A DNA stretch of 64,000 nucleotides from Pedobacter sp. D749 (GCF_019317285.1 NZ_CP079218.1:1736001-1800000), one strand, 5' to 3'. Shown: positions 1 through 7,537, counted from the stretch's first letter. The notes: generated by a model from the letters alone, not told the origin. Translations and numbers: made by a program.

Positions 1-126
1 CTGATAGGCCATACGCCGTTCGATACCATTTTCCCTTGAGATTGAAACCAAAGGTTTTTCTCTACTTAAGACCTGGCCGATGATAGCCAGTTTAAATTCA
101 AGGCTATATTTAATTTTTCTGCTCAT
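1..126 (-). CDS. IS3-family transposase OrfA, N-terminal part (truncated by window edge)
   Basis: The ATG is at 126 on the minus strand and 42 codons are visible, open to the window edge. The residues match the first 42 of the two complete OrfA copies except for Val instead of Asp at residue 27 and Ala instead of Val at residue 40. This part holds the first helix-turn-helix that recognises the element ends. It is intact as far as it can be seen. Confidence 0.85.
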   Translation of the reverse strand, partial: MSRKIKYSLEFKLAIIGQVLSREKPLVSISRENGIERRMAYQ

Positions 127-169
127 AAAATGCTCCTCTTAAAGTGTCCAACTTTTTGGGGGCAGTCCA
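1..169 (-). mobile_element. IS150-type IS3-family element, orfA-side end (continues off left edge)
   Basis: This is the third copy of the element found complete at 7620-9051 and 51784-53214. It carries the same terminal repeat (TGGACTGCCCCC read inward from 169) and the same start of orfA. By eye it differs from the copy at 53046-53214 at about seven positions, whereas the two complete copies differ from each other only at a few, so it is an older or separate lineage. It ends exactly where an interspersed repeat (170-206) begins. Whether the element is complete cannot be seen. Confidence 0.9.
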
Positions 170-206
170 TCGCTGTGGGCTTTACACTTCAATAAGGTTT
201 ATAAAC
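170..206 (-). repeat. IS-target interspersed repeat, A half (other half beyond the left edge)
   Basis: Read on the minus strand this is AAACCTTATTGAAGTGTAAA followed by GCCCACAGCGA, directly abutting the IS end at 169. The same sequence lies at 7585-7619, also abutting an IS end, and at 7348-7379 in an uninterrupted copy. The IS therefore entered this copy of the repeat at the same point as in the 7.6 kb copy. Confidence 0.8.
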
Positions 207-249
207 AGAGGTTTCTGCAAGCATGAGCCGTTTTAACCTGCTAGCATCA

Positions 250-322
250 TGGAATCGAGAATCCTCATCAAGCGGTCGTCCTCTCGATCGCAGTGCAGCG
301 TAGTGGAGAGATCTGTGAATTG
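250..322. repeat. Partial GTCATTTCGAC-family intergenic repeat
   Basis: The segment contains the pieces ATCGAGAATCCTC, CGATCGCAGTGCAGCG and TAGTGGAGAGATCTGTGAA. These resemble the arms of the complete hairpin repeats at 3836-3915 and 56555-56628 but are decayed. With the IS end and the promoter at 353-382 it accounts for the non-coding stretch 127-390. An open frame at 249-491 overlaps it and is not believed. Confidence 0.5.
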
Positions 323-352
323 GCTGTTCCTCACCGCAATCTTGATCTTTAG

Positions 353-382
353 TTTGAAATATCAAACTATTTTATATTTTTG
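353..382 (+). promoter_or_regulatory. Bacteroidota-type promoter for the acyltransferase gene
   Basis: TTTG (-33) at 353-356 and TATTTTTG (-7, consensus TAnnTTTG) at 375-382 are separated by 18 bases. Transcription should start a few bases after 382, leaving a very short leader before the ATG at 391. Confidence 0.65.
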
Positions 383-390
383 GTATAGCT

Positions 391-1116
391 ATGACCAACT
401 TTCTAAGGCAAGTACACCGGGTATGGTTTCTATTCTGGATACTGTTTTTTTTCGCACTCTTTTATCCCTTTTACTACATTACTTCACGTAATGAAAAATA
501 TTACGGTATTTTAAACTTTTTCCGTAAAGCCAATAGTTTCTTATGCAGTTTGTTCTCAGGTGTTTTTTTTCGTTATCAATATGAAGAAAAGCTTAATCCT
601 AAACAAACTTATATTTATTGTGCCAACCATACCTCTAATCTTGATATTATGATTTTTTGCATCATGGGGCATGGTAAATTCCATTTTATGGGAAAAGATG
701 AGTTATTGAATAATCCTGTATTAGGCATTTTTTTTAAAACCATCGATATTTCTGTAAACCGCGACAGTAAGATTTCTGCTTTTAAAGCATTTAAAAAAGC
801 TGGCGAAAACCTTGAAAAGGGGATGAGTCTGGTCATTTTTCCAGAGGGTAAAATTGATGACCATTATCCACCGAAGTTAGGCGAATTTAAAAATGGTCCG
901 TTTCGTTTAGCCATTGATAAAAATATTCCTCTGGTACCTGTGAGTATTACCAATATTTGGAAAATTAATTGGGATGATGGCGCAAAGTATGGAAGTAAGC
1001 CGGGAATTTGCGATATTTACGTTCACAAACCCATAAACACCTCAACTTTGGCTGATGTTGATTCTGATGTATTGAAAGAAAGGGTTCACAGTTTGATTGA
1101 GAGCAAGTTAATTTAG
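391..1116 (+). CDS. 1-acyl-sn-glycerol-3-phosphate acyltransferase (PlsC/LPLAT family)
   Basis: It is predicted to transfer a fatty acyl chain to lysophosphatidic acid (or a related lysolipid) at the inner membrane during phospholipid synthesis. The 241 residues show an N-terminal hydrophobic stretch (about 10-30), the catalytic NHTSNLD motif (79-85, the HxxxxD type), a VNRDS block near 122-126, FPEG at 150-153 and the IPLVPV block at 179-184, in the order usual for the family. The start fits the promoter ending at 382. gatC follows after 3 bases, so the two are probably co-transcribed. Substrate specificity cannot be read from the sequence; an ornithine-lipid or other acyltransferase role is possible. 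Confidence 0.88.
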   Translation: MTNFLRQVHRVWFLFWILFFFALFYPFYYITSRNEKYYGILNFFRKANSFLCSLFSGVFFRYQYEEKLNPKQTYIYCANHTSNLDIMIFCIMGHGKFHFMGKDELLNNPVLGIFFKTIDISVNRDSKISAFKAFKKAGENLEKGMSLVIFPEGKIDDHYPPKLGEFKNGPFRLAIDKNIPLVPVSITNIWKINWDDGAKYGSKPGICDIYVHKPINTSTLADVDSDVLKERVHSLIESKLI

Positions 1117-1119
1117 AAT

Positions 1120-1410
1120 ATGAATTTAGACGCAAAAACCATCCATAAAATAGCCGATCTGGCCCGAATTCATATTGATGAAAAGCAGGTGGATACACTG
1201 ATTCCTGAAATGAATAAAATTTTATCATTCATGGAAAAGTTAAATGAATTGGATACTTCGAATGTAAAACCTTTGGTTTATATGAACGAATCGGTAAATG
1301 TTTGGAGGGAAGATGTAGTTAAGCAGGAAATAACTACAGCTGATGGTCTGAAAAATGCAGCAAAGCATACTGACCAATTTTTTATGGTACCAAAAATTAT
1401 TGAAAAGTAA
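1120..1410 (+). CDS. gatC: Asp-tRNA(Asn)/Glu-tRNA(Gln) amidotransferase subunit C
   Basis: The 96-residue protein is a full-length GatC, the small subunit that stabilises GatA against GatB in the complex converting mischarged Glu-tRNA(Gln) or Asp-tRNA(Asn) to the correct aminoacyl-tRNA. It has the family's opening (LDAKTIHKIADLARI), the central LNELDTSNVKPL segment and the conserved WREDV stretch. It sits 3 bases behind the acyltransferase gene. No gatA or gatB is in the window, so the subunits are scattered, as is common in Bacteroidota. A hairpin repeat at 1424-1472 follows the stop. Confidence 0.93.
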   Translation: MNLDAKTIHKIADLARIHIDEKQVDTLIPEMNKILSFMEKLNELDTSNVKPLVYMNESVNVWREDVVKQEITTADGLKNAAKHTDQFFMVPKIIEK

Positions 1411-1423
1411 TGGTGTAATCGTC

Positions 1424-1472
1424 ATGCTGACCTGTAGCGCAGCGGAAAGCTACGCAGTAAATTTAATTCAGC
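1424..1472. repeat. Nested hairpin repeat after gatC
   Basis: The outer arms are ATGCTGA and TCAGCAT, and the inner arms are GTAGC and GCTAC, about 49 bases in all. There is no T-run, so it is not a classical terminator. It looks like another small intergenic palindrome. Confidence 0.45.
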
Positions 1473-1555
1473 ATTTTTAAGCTTAACATTTGTGTGGTAA
1501 TTTTTATCCCTCTTGTAACATCTTACCCTTTACGCTTGTCTAAAAAAGAAAAAAC

Positions 1556-2314
1556 ATGGAGAAACCACTCATCACTATAAAAGAAATTGGCCGTAAATAT
1601 GTTATTGGATCTGAAGTGATTCACGCTTTAAAATCAGTTTCTTTAGATATCAATAAAGGCGAATTCGTAGCATTGATGGGCCCGTCTGGTTCTGGTAAAT
1701 CAACCCTGATGAATATTTTAGGCTGTTTGGATACGCCGTCAAGCGGAACATATATTTTAAATGGAACGAATGTAAGTCAAATGAGTGATGATGCCTTGGC
1801 AGAAGTACGCAACCAGGAAATTGGCTTCGTTTTCCAAACTTTTAACTTATTGCCACGATCAACATCTCTTGATAATGTTGCTTTACCTTTAATTTATGCC
1901 GGAACAAGTAAAAAGGATCGGGATGCGAGGGCAGCTAAAGCATTGGAAAATGTTGGTTTAGGCAATCGTATGGATCATAAACCCAATGAACTTTCAGGTG
2001 GTCAACGTCAGCGTGTGGCAGTGGCCAGGGCTTTAATCAATAATCCTTCTATTATTCTGGCCGATGAGCCTACCGGTAACTTAGATACCAAAACATCAAT
2101 AGAAATTATGGGACTGCTTGAAGAAATTCACAGTAAAGGAAATACCATTATTTTGGTTACGCATGAGGAAGATATTGCGCAGCATGCCCACCGCATTGTA
2201 CGTATGCGCGATGGTTTGATTGAAAATGATTATTTAAACACTGATATAAAAAATGTATCTCCACGCTTGCAGGCATTGAAAGATAACGGCAGCGATTGGG
2301 AGAAAATAAACTAG
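1556..2314 (+). CDS. ABC transporter ATP-binding protein (MacB/LolD-type)
   Basis: This is a 252-residue nucleotide-binding subunit of the type that drives MacB/LolCDE/FtsX-like permeases (type VII ABC systems). Visible are Walker [10 protein letters not shown] (42-50), the [11 protein letters not shown]-loop region (91-100), the signature LSGGQ (146-150), Walker B plus catalytic Glu (IILADE, 166-171) and the H-loop His203. The gene stands alone. Its likely permease is the MacB-like gene at 6050, about 3.7 kb downstream and separated by unrelated genes. That pairing is an inference; other permeases may exist elsewhere. Confidence 0.93.
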   Translation: MEKPLITIKEIGRKYVIGSEVIHALKSVSLDINKGEFVALMGPSGSGKSTLMNILGCLDTPSSGTYILNGTNVSQMSDDALAEVRNQEIGFVFQTFNLLPRSTSLDNVALPLIYAGTSKKDRDARAAKALENVGLGNRMDHKPNELSGGQRQRVAVARALINNPSIILADEPTGNLDTKTSIEIMGLLEEIHSKGNTIILVTHEEDIAQHAHRIVRMRDGLIENDYLNTDIKNVSPRLQALKDNGSDWEKIN

Positions 2315-2317
2315 CAT

Positions 2318-2393
2318 TAAGGTGTAAGGCTTAGGGCGTAAGGTTTAAGGCTTTTAAAACCCTATACCTTAAACCTTTTGCCTTTAACCTTTC
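2318..2393. repeat. Heptanucleotide-periodic hairpin array
   Basis: Units TAAGGTG, TAAGGCT, TAGGGCG, TAAGGTT, TAAGGCT repeat with a 7-base period. After a short spacer the complementary units (CCTTAAA, CCTTTTG, CCTTTAA) follow, so the array can fold into a long imperfect hairpin. It occupies almost the whole gap between the ABC ATPase stop and the next ATG. Similar 7-bp-period arrays lie at 4731-4799, 7298-7333, 7546-7573, 9313-9341, 24899-24976 and 63438-63467. Confidence 0.75.
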
Positions 2394-2396
2394 TAA

Positions 2397-2945
2397 ATGA
2401 AAATCTACACTAAAACTGGCGATAAGGGCCAAACATCACTTATTGGTGGTACGCGTGTACCTAAATATCATTTACGTATCGAAACCTATGGTACTGTTGA
2501 CGAGTTAAATTCGCACATCGGTTTAATTATGTGTCAGGATATTGAGGCGTACGACCAGAAACTGCTAAAAGAGATTCAGGATAGGTTATTTACCATTGGT
2601 TCATCGCTGGCTGCAGACCCGGAAACATCTAAAATGAAGATCCCCGATCTGCACGATACTGATATTACCCTGTTGGAAAATGAGATGGACCTGATGAACG
2701 AAAAGTTGCCTGCCTTAAAACATTTTGTGTTACCTGGTGGAAATACTGTTGTTTCTTACTGTCATATTGCACGCTGTGTTTGCAGAAGGGCAGAACGTTT
2801 GACAGTCGCGCTTGCAGAAAATAGCTTTGTGGATGAGCGGGTAACAGTTTATCTGAACCGTTTAAGTGATTATTTATTCGTTTTGGCACGAAAACTGACA
2901 GTCTATTTTGAAGCTGAAGAAAACATTTGGATTCCTCGGGTATAA
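2397..2945 (+). CDS. Cob(I)alamin adenosyltransferase (PduO/MMAB type)
   Basis: It transfers the adenosyl group of ATP to cob(I)alamin to make adenosylcobalamin. The 182 residues match the PduO-type ATR family: the ATP-binding N-terminus TKTGDKGQTSL (5-15), RIETYGTVDELN (27-38) and the CRRAER block (about 129-134). Its product is the cofactor of the CarH-like regulator at 18907. The start lies 4 bases after the heptanucleotide hairpin at 2318-2393. No cobalamin riboswitch is seen upstream. Confidence 0.93.
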   Translation: MKIYTKTGDKGQTSLIGGTRVPKYHLRIETYGTVDELNSHIGLIMCQDIEAYDQKLLKEIQDRLFTIGSSLAADPETSKMKIPDLHDTDITLLENEMDLMNEKLPALKHFVLPGGNTVVSYCHIARCVCRRAERLTVALAENSFVDERVTVYLNRLSDYLFVLARKLTVYFEAEENIWIPRV

Positions 2946-2960
2946 TAGTGGAAAAATAAG

Positions 2961-2992
2961 TTTGTTTTGCTCAAAAATTTTAATATACTTTG
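2961..2992 (+). promoter_or_regulatory. Probable promoter of the DUF2795 gene
   Basis: TTTG at 2961-2964 is followed 19 bases later by TATACTTTG (2984-2992), a near match to the Bacteroidota -7 element with one extra base. The leader to the ATG at 3031 would be about 35 bases. Confidence 0.4.
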
Positions 2993-3030
2993 CGCAATAA
3001 TAAGAATAGGAATTTAATTGAATTGACGAT

Positions 3031-3252
3031 ATGTATTGGACATTAGAATTAGCATCGCACTTGGAAGACGCACCATGGCCTGCAACTAAAGACGAATTAA
3101 TTGATTATGGTATCCGCTCTGGTGCCCCGGTAGAAGTAATTGAAAACTTACAGGCATTAGAAGATGATGGCGAGCCTTATGAAACTATTGAGGAAATTTG
3201 GCCTGACTACCCAACTAAAGAAGATTTCTTCTTTAACGAGGACGAATACTAG
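3031..3252 (+). CDS. DUF2795 family small protein
   Basis: A 73-residue acidic protein that I recognise as the short DUF2795 type common in Bacteroidota. It opens with YWTLELASHLEDAPWPATK and has a strongly acidic C-terminal half ending in NEDEY. The family has no established biochemical role. It has its own probable promoter and a good terminator (3273-3306), so it is likely monocistronic and perhaps well expressed. The identification rests on recalled family sequence; function is unknown. Confidence 0.85.
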   Translation: MYWTLELASHLEDAPWPATKDELIDYGIRSGAPVEVIENLQALEDDGEPYETIEEIWPDYPTKEDFFFNEDEY

Positions 3253-3272
3253 GATTTTAAAACAGATAAAAG

Positions 3273-3306
3273 AACCTTTCAGTAAAACTGGAAGGTTTTT
3301 TTGTTT
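3273..3306 (+). terminator. Rho-independent terminator after the DUF2795 gene
   Basis: The stem AACCTTTCAGT / ACTGGAAGGTT encloses an AAA loop and is followed by a run of T. Confidence 0.85.
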
Positions 3307-3420
3307 ATTATTTTAATGGTGTAAATCAGTTGGATAAGCAAAATATTTACATTTTTTAAACAAAATCTAAAAGCCGTGTGTTAATAATGCAAAATGTAAC
3401 TTACTAAAAAAATTAACACT

Positions 3421-3579
3421 ATGGGAAATTTATTGTATTTAGTCGCAGTAGTATTGGTAATACTATGGGTGATCGGATTTGTATTTCATGGCTTCGGCGA
3501 TGTTGGTGGTATCATCCACGTATTATTGGTAATCGCAGTAATTGCCATCTTATTAAAAGTAATTGGCAGGGCGGCGTAA
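3421..3579 (+). CDS. lmo0937-family small membrane protein
   Basis: A 52-residue hydrophobic protein begins MGNLLYLVAVVLVILWVIG. It has two predicted membrane segments (about 3-22 and 30-48) split by a glycine-rich turn FHGFGDVGG and ends in a basic tail. This matches the small lmo0937/DUF5670-like membrane family found in many bacteria, often linked to envelope stress (established only loosely). A frame on the same strand at 3465-3764 is an artefact overlapping it. A terminator at 3643-3678 closes the unit. Confidence 0.75.
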   Translation: MGNLLYLVAVVLVILWVIGFVFHGFGDVGGIIHVLLVIAVIAILLKVIGRAA

Positions 3580-3642
3580 AAATATATCGCACCGACATTC
3601 ATTCGTTCAGAAGTAGGGAACACTTTGAAAATAGATGGATTA

Positions 3643-3678
3643 AAAAAAGGAGTTTCATTTTTGGAACTCCTTTTTTTT
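3643..3678 (+). terminator. Rho-independent terminator after the small membrane protein
   Basis: AAAAAGGAGTT and GGAACTCCTTTTT pair around a short T-rich loop and run into eight T. Confidence 0.8.
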
Positions 3679-4058
3679 GCGATCATCATTCTAGTTCCTA
3701 CAAGTTAAAAATATTGTTATCAATTGGATTGTATCTACTGCATGGTCACGTATTTTTTATATAATAGACCCTGAAATGAATTACCTTTGGTAGACCGCTA
3801 AAGTTCTGCTATTAATGACAGATTTAAAAAATCGCCGTCATTTCGACTGAAGCGCAGCGAAATGGAGAAATCTTTAACATAGTTCAAAGATTTCTCCACT
3901 ACGGTCGAAATGACGATACTTTGGAGCTGTTTATCTCCTTAAAATCCACTATTATTTATATTGATTTTTACAAAATAAATTATTCACCGTGGTTAGGGCA
4001 AGTGTTTAAAATAACAGCAGAACTTCTCTTTAAGGGTATGCTTTTTCGAACTTAAACT
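3679..4058. other. Non-coding stretch between the small membrane protein and ispD
   Basis: Apart from the hairpin repeat at 3836-3915, I see only AT-rich sequence and no credible coding frame. Confidence 0.6.
3836..3915. repeat. GTCATTTCGAC-family intergenic hairpin repeat
   Basis: The ends CGTCATTTCGAC and GTCGAAATGACG pair perfectly. Inner segments GGAGAAATCTTT and AAAGATTTCTCC also pair, giving an approximately 80-base hairpin with a side bulge (GAAGCGCAGCGAAAT). The same element recurs at 56555-56628 and decayed at 250-322 and 9166-9220. Confidence 0.8.
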
Positions 4059-4724
4059 TTAACTCTTCAATAACAGTTCTGCCAGCTCAAGATCAATTGG
4101 GTAGGTGATTTTAATATTTCCTCTTTCTCCTTCAATGATATTAATCTCATACCCGATAGATTCTACCACACTTGCATCGTCGGTGAAATGAGCTTTAAAC
4201 TCCTGGTTGTAGGCTTCTTTAAGAATATGATGACTAAAAGTTTGAGGTGTTTGAACCAGAAAGATTTCATCACGATTTAATGCCGTTGTTTTGTCGTTTC
4301 TAAGCAAGCGTACGCTATCGCTGGATTGTACTGCGGCAATAACATTTCCCTGTAGCTCTGCTGCTTTAAAACAGGCATCTATAAGAGATTTGGAAACGAG
4401 TGGACGCACAGCATCGTGAATGGCAACATAACTTTCCTCTTCAATAGCAGAGATTGCATTTTTTACAGAGTAAAAACGTTCTGTTCCGCCGTCAATAACC
4501 TGGTGCGGAATATGGAAGTTAAATTCTTCGCATAACCTGGACCAGTAAGCCTGTTGATCTTTGTTTAGAACTAATAAAATTTTAGGTTGAGTATCGCTTT
4601 GTGCAAAAGCTTTTATGGTATGCATTAAAACCGGAAGGTTTTTGAGCAGTAGAAATTGTTTTGGGGTTTCTGTTTGCATCCGATTGCCAGAACCGCCTGC
4701 TACAATTATAGCGTAGTATTTCAT
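4059..4724 (-). CDS. ispD: 2-C-methyl-D-erythritol 4-phosphate cytidylyltransferase
   Basis: This is the third enzyme of the MEP isoprenoid pathway; it couples MEP to CTP to give CDP-ME. The 221-residue length is normal. Present are the nucleotide-binding loop IIVAGGSGNRM (6-16), PKQFL soon after, and the AIHDAVRPLV substrate block near 103-112. It feeds isopentenyl diphosphate, the substrate of the idi/crtB genes at 19.8-21.2 kb. queA lies upstream on the same strand, separated only by a heptanucleotide hairpin array, so the two may share a transcript. Confidence 0.94.
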   Translation of the reverse strand: MKYYAIIVAGGSGNRMQTETPKQFLLLKNLPVLMHTIKAFAQSDTQPKILLVLNKDQQAYWSRLCEEFNFHIPHQVIDGGTERFYSVKNAISAIEEESYVAIHDAVRPLVSKSLIDACFKAAELQGNVIAAVQSSDSVRLLRNDKTTALNRDEIFLVQTPQTFSHHILKEAYNQEFKAHFTDDASVVESIGYEINIIEGERGNIKITYPIDLELAELLLKS

Positions 4725-4730
4725 TTTTGA

Positions 4731-4799
4731 AGATATGAGATGATAGATTTGAGATATGAGACTTGATTTAACTCAAATCTCATATCTCAATACTCAAAT
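4731..4799. repeat. Heptanucleotide-periodic hairpin array between queA and ispD
   Basis: The units GATATGA, GATGATA, GATTTGA, GATATGA, GACTTGA are followed after TTTAACT by CAAATCT, CATATCT, CAATACT, CAAATCT. The period is exactly 7 bases and the two halves are complementary, so the array folds into a long hairpin. It fills the entire gap between the two genes. Confidence 0.8.
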
Positions 4800-5849
4800 C
4801 TATATAATTAGCATGGCATCGCCATAGCTGTAAAATTTATATTTTTCTTTTACTGCAACTTCGTAAGCATTCATCACATTCTCATATCCGCCAAATGCAC
4901 TAACCATCATCAATAAAGTAGATTCCGGGGTGTGGAAATTGGTAATCATTGAGTTAGCAATACTAAAGTCGTAAGGAGGGAAGATGAACTTACTGGTCCA
5001 GTCGTTAGCTGCTTTTAAGGTTCTGTTAGCAGAAACAGCCGATTCGATAGCACGCATTGAAGTTGTTCCTACCGCACATATTTTTCTTTTCTCCTCTAAA
5101 GCTTTGTTTACAATGTTCGCATCTTTTGGTTCGATGATAAACTGCTCTGAATCCATTTTATGTTTGGTCAGGTCTTCAACCTCAACCGTTCTGAAAGTTC
5201 CTAAACCAACATGCAAAGTTACTTCTGCAAATTCTACACCTTTAAGCTCAAGGCGTTTCATTAGCTCACGACTAAAGTGTAAACCAGCAGTTGGAGCTGC
5301 TACTGCACCCTCGTGTTTAGCGAAAATAGTTTGATAACGTTCTTTATCCTCGGCGGTAGCTTTACGTTTGATATACTTAGGAAGAGGAGTTTCACCTAAA
5401 ATTTCAACGTTTTTTCTGAATTCTTCGTCAGTTCCTTCAAATAAGAAACGGATAGTACGACCACGTGATGTGGTATTATCTACAACTTCGGCAACCAATA
5501 AATCGTCGTCGCCAAAGTATAATTTATTGCCTACGCGGATTTTACGTGCCGGATCTACTAAAACATCCCATAAACGTAATTCCTTGTTTAATTCACGTAG
5601 TAAGAAAACCTCGATGGTTGCACCGGTTTTTTCTTTATTACCATATAAACGGGCTGGGAAAACCTTGGTGTTGTTTAATATCATTACGTCTTTGTCATCG
5701 AAATAACCTAAAACGTCTTTGAAAATTTTATGTTCAATTTTACCGCTGTCTTTGTGTAAAACCATCAGGCGAGCTTCATCGCGTTGTTCTGCCGGATTGT
5801 TGGCAACTAATGATTCAGGTAAGTTGAATTTGAATTGTGATAATTTCAT
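4800..5849 (-). CDS. queA: S-adenosylmethionine:tRNA ribosyltransferase-isomerase
   Basis: It adds the ribosyl-derived epoxycyclopentane ring from SAM to preQ1 in the wobble position of tRNA, giving epoxyqueuosine. With the ATG at 5849 the protein is 349 residues and opens [16 protein letters not shown], the standard QueA start; a longer frame to 5918 crosses the promoter element at 5872-5879 and is rejected. Family blocks such as [32 protein letters not shown] and the near C-terminal [16 protein letters not shown] are all present. queG, the next enzyme, is at 41.6 kb. Confidence 0.94.
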   Translation of the reverse strand: MKLSQFKFNLPESLVANNPAEQRDEARLMVLHKDSGKIEHKIFKDVLGYFDDKDVMILNNTKVFPARLYGNKEKTGATIEVFLLRELNKELRLWDVLVDPARKIRVGNKLYFGDDDLLVAEVVDNTTSRGRTIRFLFEGTDEEFRKNVEILGETPLPKYIKRKATAEDKERYQTIFAKHEGAVAAPTAGLHFSRELMKRLELKGVEFAEVTLHVGLGTFRTVEVEDLTKHKMDSEQFIIEPKDANIVNKALEEKRKICAVGTTSMRAIESAVSANRTLKAANDWTSKFIFPPYDFSIANSMITNFHTPESTLLMMVSAFGGYENVMNAYEVAVKEKYKFYSYGDAMLII

Positions 5850-5871
5850 TCTTGATGAATTTTTTGAGGTG

Positions 5872-5879
5872 CAAAAATA
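5872..5879 (-). promoter_or_regulatory. -7 promoter element of queA
   Basis: TATTTTTG on the minus strand, about 22 bases upstream of the ATG at 5849, supports the shorter QueA start. No clear -33 element is seen. Confidence 0.5.
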
Positions 5880-5994
5880 CGAATTTAATTTTTCTTTTTC
5901 GTATTTTATCAAACGCAATTTGTGTATATTATGTTTTGAACATTTTAAATCAAATAATACAGTGCGATTAATGCATTGTAGACGTAAAATTAAT

Positions 5995-6002
5995 TAGTTT
6001 TG
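5995..6002 (+). promoter_or_regulatory. -7 promoter element of the ABC permease gene
   Basis: TAGTTTTG matches TAnnTTTG. A TTG at 5976-5978 may be the upstream element. The leader is about 40 bases. Confidence 0.45.
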
Positions 6003-6049
6003 AAGATAAGCTGTAACCTTTTGAGAGGCTTTGCATCTAACCTTTAATT

Positions 6050-7294
6050 ATGATAATCTTTAGGCTAATAGGCGAGAGTTTCCGTTTTGCATTTGATGCA
6101 TTGCGCCAGAATAAATTACGCACCATGTTATCGCTTTTGGCTATAACAATTGGCATTTTTACCATTATTGCCGTATTTTCTGCAGTAGATACTTTTCGTG
6201 GTAAATTGCAGGCCAGTGTAGATAAATTAGGTTCTAACACGATTTATGTTCAAAAATGGCCCTGGAGTTTTGGTGATAATTACCCTTGGTGGAAATATAT
6301 GAACCGTCCTCAGCCTTCGTTACGCGATTTTGAAGCCCTGCGGGAACGAATTGAAAATGCACAAGGCGTTACCTTCGAAATATCGACCAGCGATAGAACC
6401 ATCAAATATAGAAGTAGTTCGGTTGAAGGGATTTCAGTATGGGCGGCGTCTCACGATTTTAATAAAACCTGGAATTTCGAGCTTCAGGATGGCCGGTATT
6501 TTACTGAAAATGAAAGTAAAAACGGATCTCCGGTTTGTATTTTAGGTTCTGATATCGCCGACGGACTTTTTGATGGAGATGCGGCGGTAGGTAAACAGGT
6601 TCAGATTTTAGGAAGAAGATTGACTGTTGTTGGCGTTTTTAAAAAAGAAGGGGAAGATATGTTGGGTACTTCTCTTGATAAAAATGTAAATATTCCCATT
6701 GCTTTTGCAAAAGGTATTTTAGATATCCAGAGTGAACGTTATGGTCCGCAAATTACCGTTCGTGGTAAGGATAATGTGAGTTTAGAAGAAGTGGAAAGCG
6801 AATTGAAAGGCTTAATGCGCTCCATCCATAGAATTAAACCTGGCCAGGAAGAAGATTTTGCGTTAAATAAAACGACCATTATTTCCAACCAGTTAGATTC
6901 GATGTTTAAAATGGTAAATATTGCCGGTTGGGTTATTGGTGGGTTTTCGATTTTGGTTGGTGGTTTTAGTATCGCCAATATCATGTTTGTATCAGTTAAG
7001 GAGCGTACTAATATTATCGGTATCCAGAAATCATTGGGTGCGAAAAATTATTTCATCCTGCTTCAATTCATATTCGAATCCATCTCGTTATGTATTTTAG
7101 GTGGTTTGCTGGGTTTGTTACTGGTCTTTCTACTCTCGCTGGGGATTGGTGCAGCCACAGATTTCCATATTATATTGGGCTTGAATAATATTGCCTTAGG
7201 TATTGGAATATCGATCATTATTGGCACTATCTCTGGCTTTTGGCCTGCATATTCAGCATCAAGATTAGATCCTGTGGAGGCGATTAGAAGTTAA
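6050..7294 (+). CDS. ABC transporter permease (MacB/FtsX family)
   Basis: A 414-residue inner-membrane permease with the type VII architecture. The first membrane helix is at about 20-43 after an FAFDALRQNKLRTMLSLL amphipathic segment. A large periplasmic MacB-PCD domain follows (about 45-275), then three C-terminal helices (about 280-310, 335-365, 378-400) of the FtsX domain, ending PAYSASRLDPVEAIRS. The last motif is typical of MacB/YknZ-type permeases. Its ATPase is not adjacent; the protein at 1556 is the obvious candidate. The substrate is unknown (export of a peptide, lipid or drug, or a mechanotransmission role). Confidence 0.9.
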   Translation: MIIFRLIGESFRFAFDALRQNKLRTMLSLLAITIGIFTIIAVFSAVDTFRGKLQASVDKLGSNTIYVQKWPWSFGDNYPWWKYMNRPQPSLRDFEALRERIENAQGVTFEISTSDRTIKYRSSSVEGISVWAASHDFNKTWNFELQDGRYFTENESKNGSPVCILGSDIADGLFDGDAAVGKQVQILGRRLTVVGVFKKEGEDMLGTSLDKNVNIPIAFAKGILDIQSERYGPQITVRGKDNVSLEEVESELKGLMRSIHRIKPGQEEDFALNKTTIISNQLDSMFKMVNIAGWVIGGFSILVGGFSIANIMFVSVKERTNIIGIQKSLGAKNYFILLQFIFESISLCILGGLLGLLLVFLLSLGIGAATDFHIILGLNNIALGIGISIIIGTISGFWPAYSASRLDPVEAIRS

Positions 7295-7297
7295 TTC

Positions 7298-7333
7298 AGT
7301 TGGCAATTTTTAGTTCGCAATTTGCAGTTATCT
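7298..7333. repeat. Heptanucleotide-periodic array
   Basis: AGTTGGC, AATTTTT, AGTTCGC, AATTTGC, AGTTATC follow each other with a 7-base period, starting 3 bases after the permease stop. Confidence 0.65.
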
Positions 7334-7347
7334 GCACTTACCGTAGT

Positions 7348-7446
7348 GAATAAACCTTATTGAAGTGGAAGCCCGCAGCATAGCGAGGAATATAACGGAA
7401 AGAAGGACTGGATTCTCCGATGGGATGCTTGCTTTCATTTTCAAAG
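7348..7446 (+). repeat. IS-target interspersed repeat, uninterrupted copy
   Basis: This runs from TAAACCTTATTGAAGTGGAA through GCCCGCAGCATAGCGAGGAA to ATGCTTGCTTTCATTTTCAAA. The two halves match the sequences flanking the IS at 7585-7619 and 9052-9120 and, inverted, at 53215-53251 and 51718-51783. It shows what the target looks like without the insertion. A minus-strand frame at 7328-7516 covers it but has no recognisable protein character. Confidence 0.8.
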
Positions 7447-7520
7447 TATAAAGAAATACTCTTATGAGGTCTGAATTAAATAAGAAGATTTCTGGCGATA
7501 AAATCGCCTTTCTCATTAAT

Positions 7521-7537
7521 CCTCGTTACAAACGAGG
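7521..7537. repeat. Small hairpin
   Basis: CCTCGTT-ACA-AACGAGG is a perfect 7-bp stem in the repeat-rich gap before the IS. No T-run follows. Confidence 0.4.

Noticed and set aside
249-491. An 80-codon frame with a basic start and hydrophobic end
   Set aside because: It overlaps a decayed intergenic repeat, the promoter at 353-382 and the acyltransferase start, and has no protein-like composition.
1428-1460. tRNA-like segment (GTAGCGCAGCGGAAAGCTAC)
   Set aside because: The hairpin lacks the T-arm, anticodon arm and acceptor pairing; it is a short palindrome.
3465-3764. A 99-codon plus-strand frame
   Set aside because: It lies in another phase over the small membrane protein (3421-3579) and runs through its terminator.
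1556-7294. A single operon for the ABC ATPase and the MacB-like permease
   Set aside because: They are separated by six genes, including ispD and queA on the opposite strand, and terminators.
7328-7516. A 62-codon minus-strand frame
   Set aside because: It is composed of the IS-target repeat and has no recognisable domain or start context.
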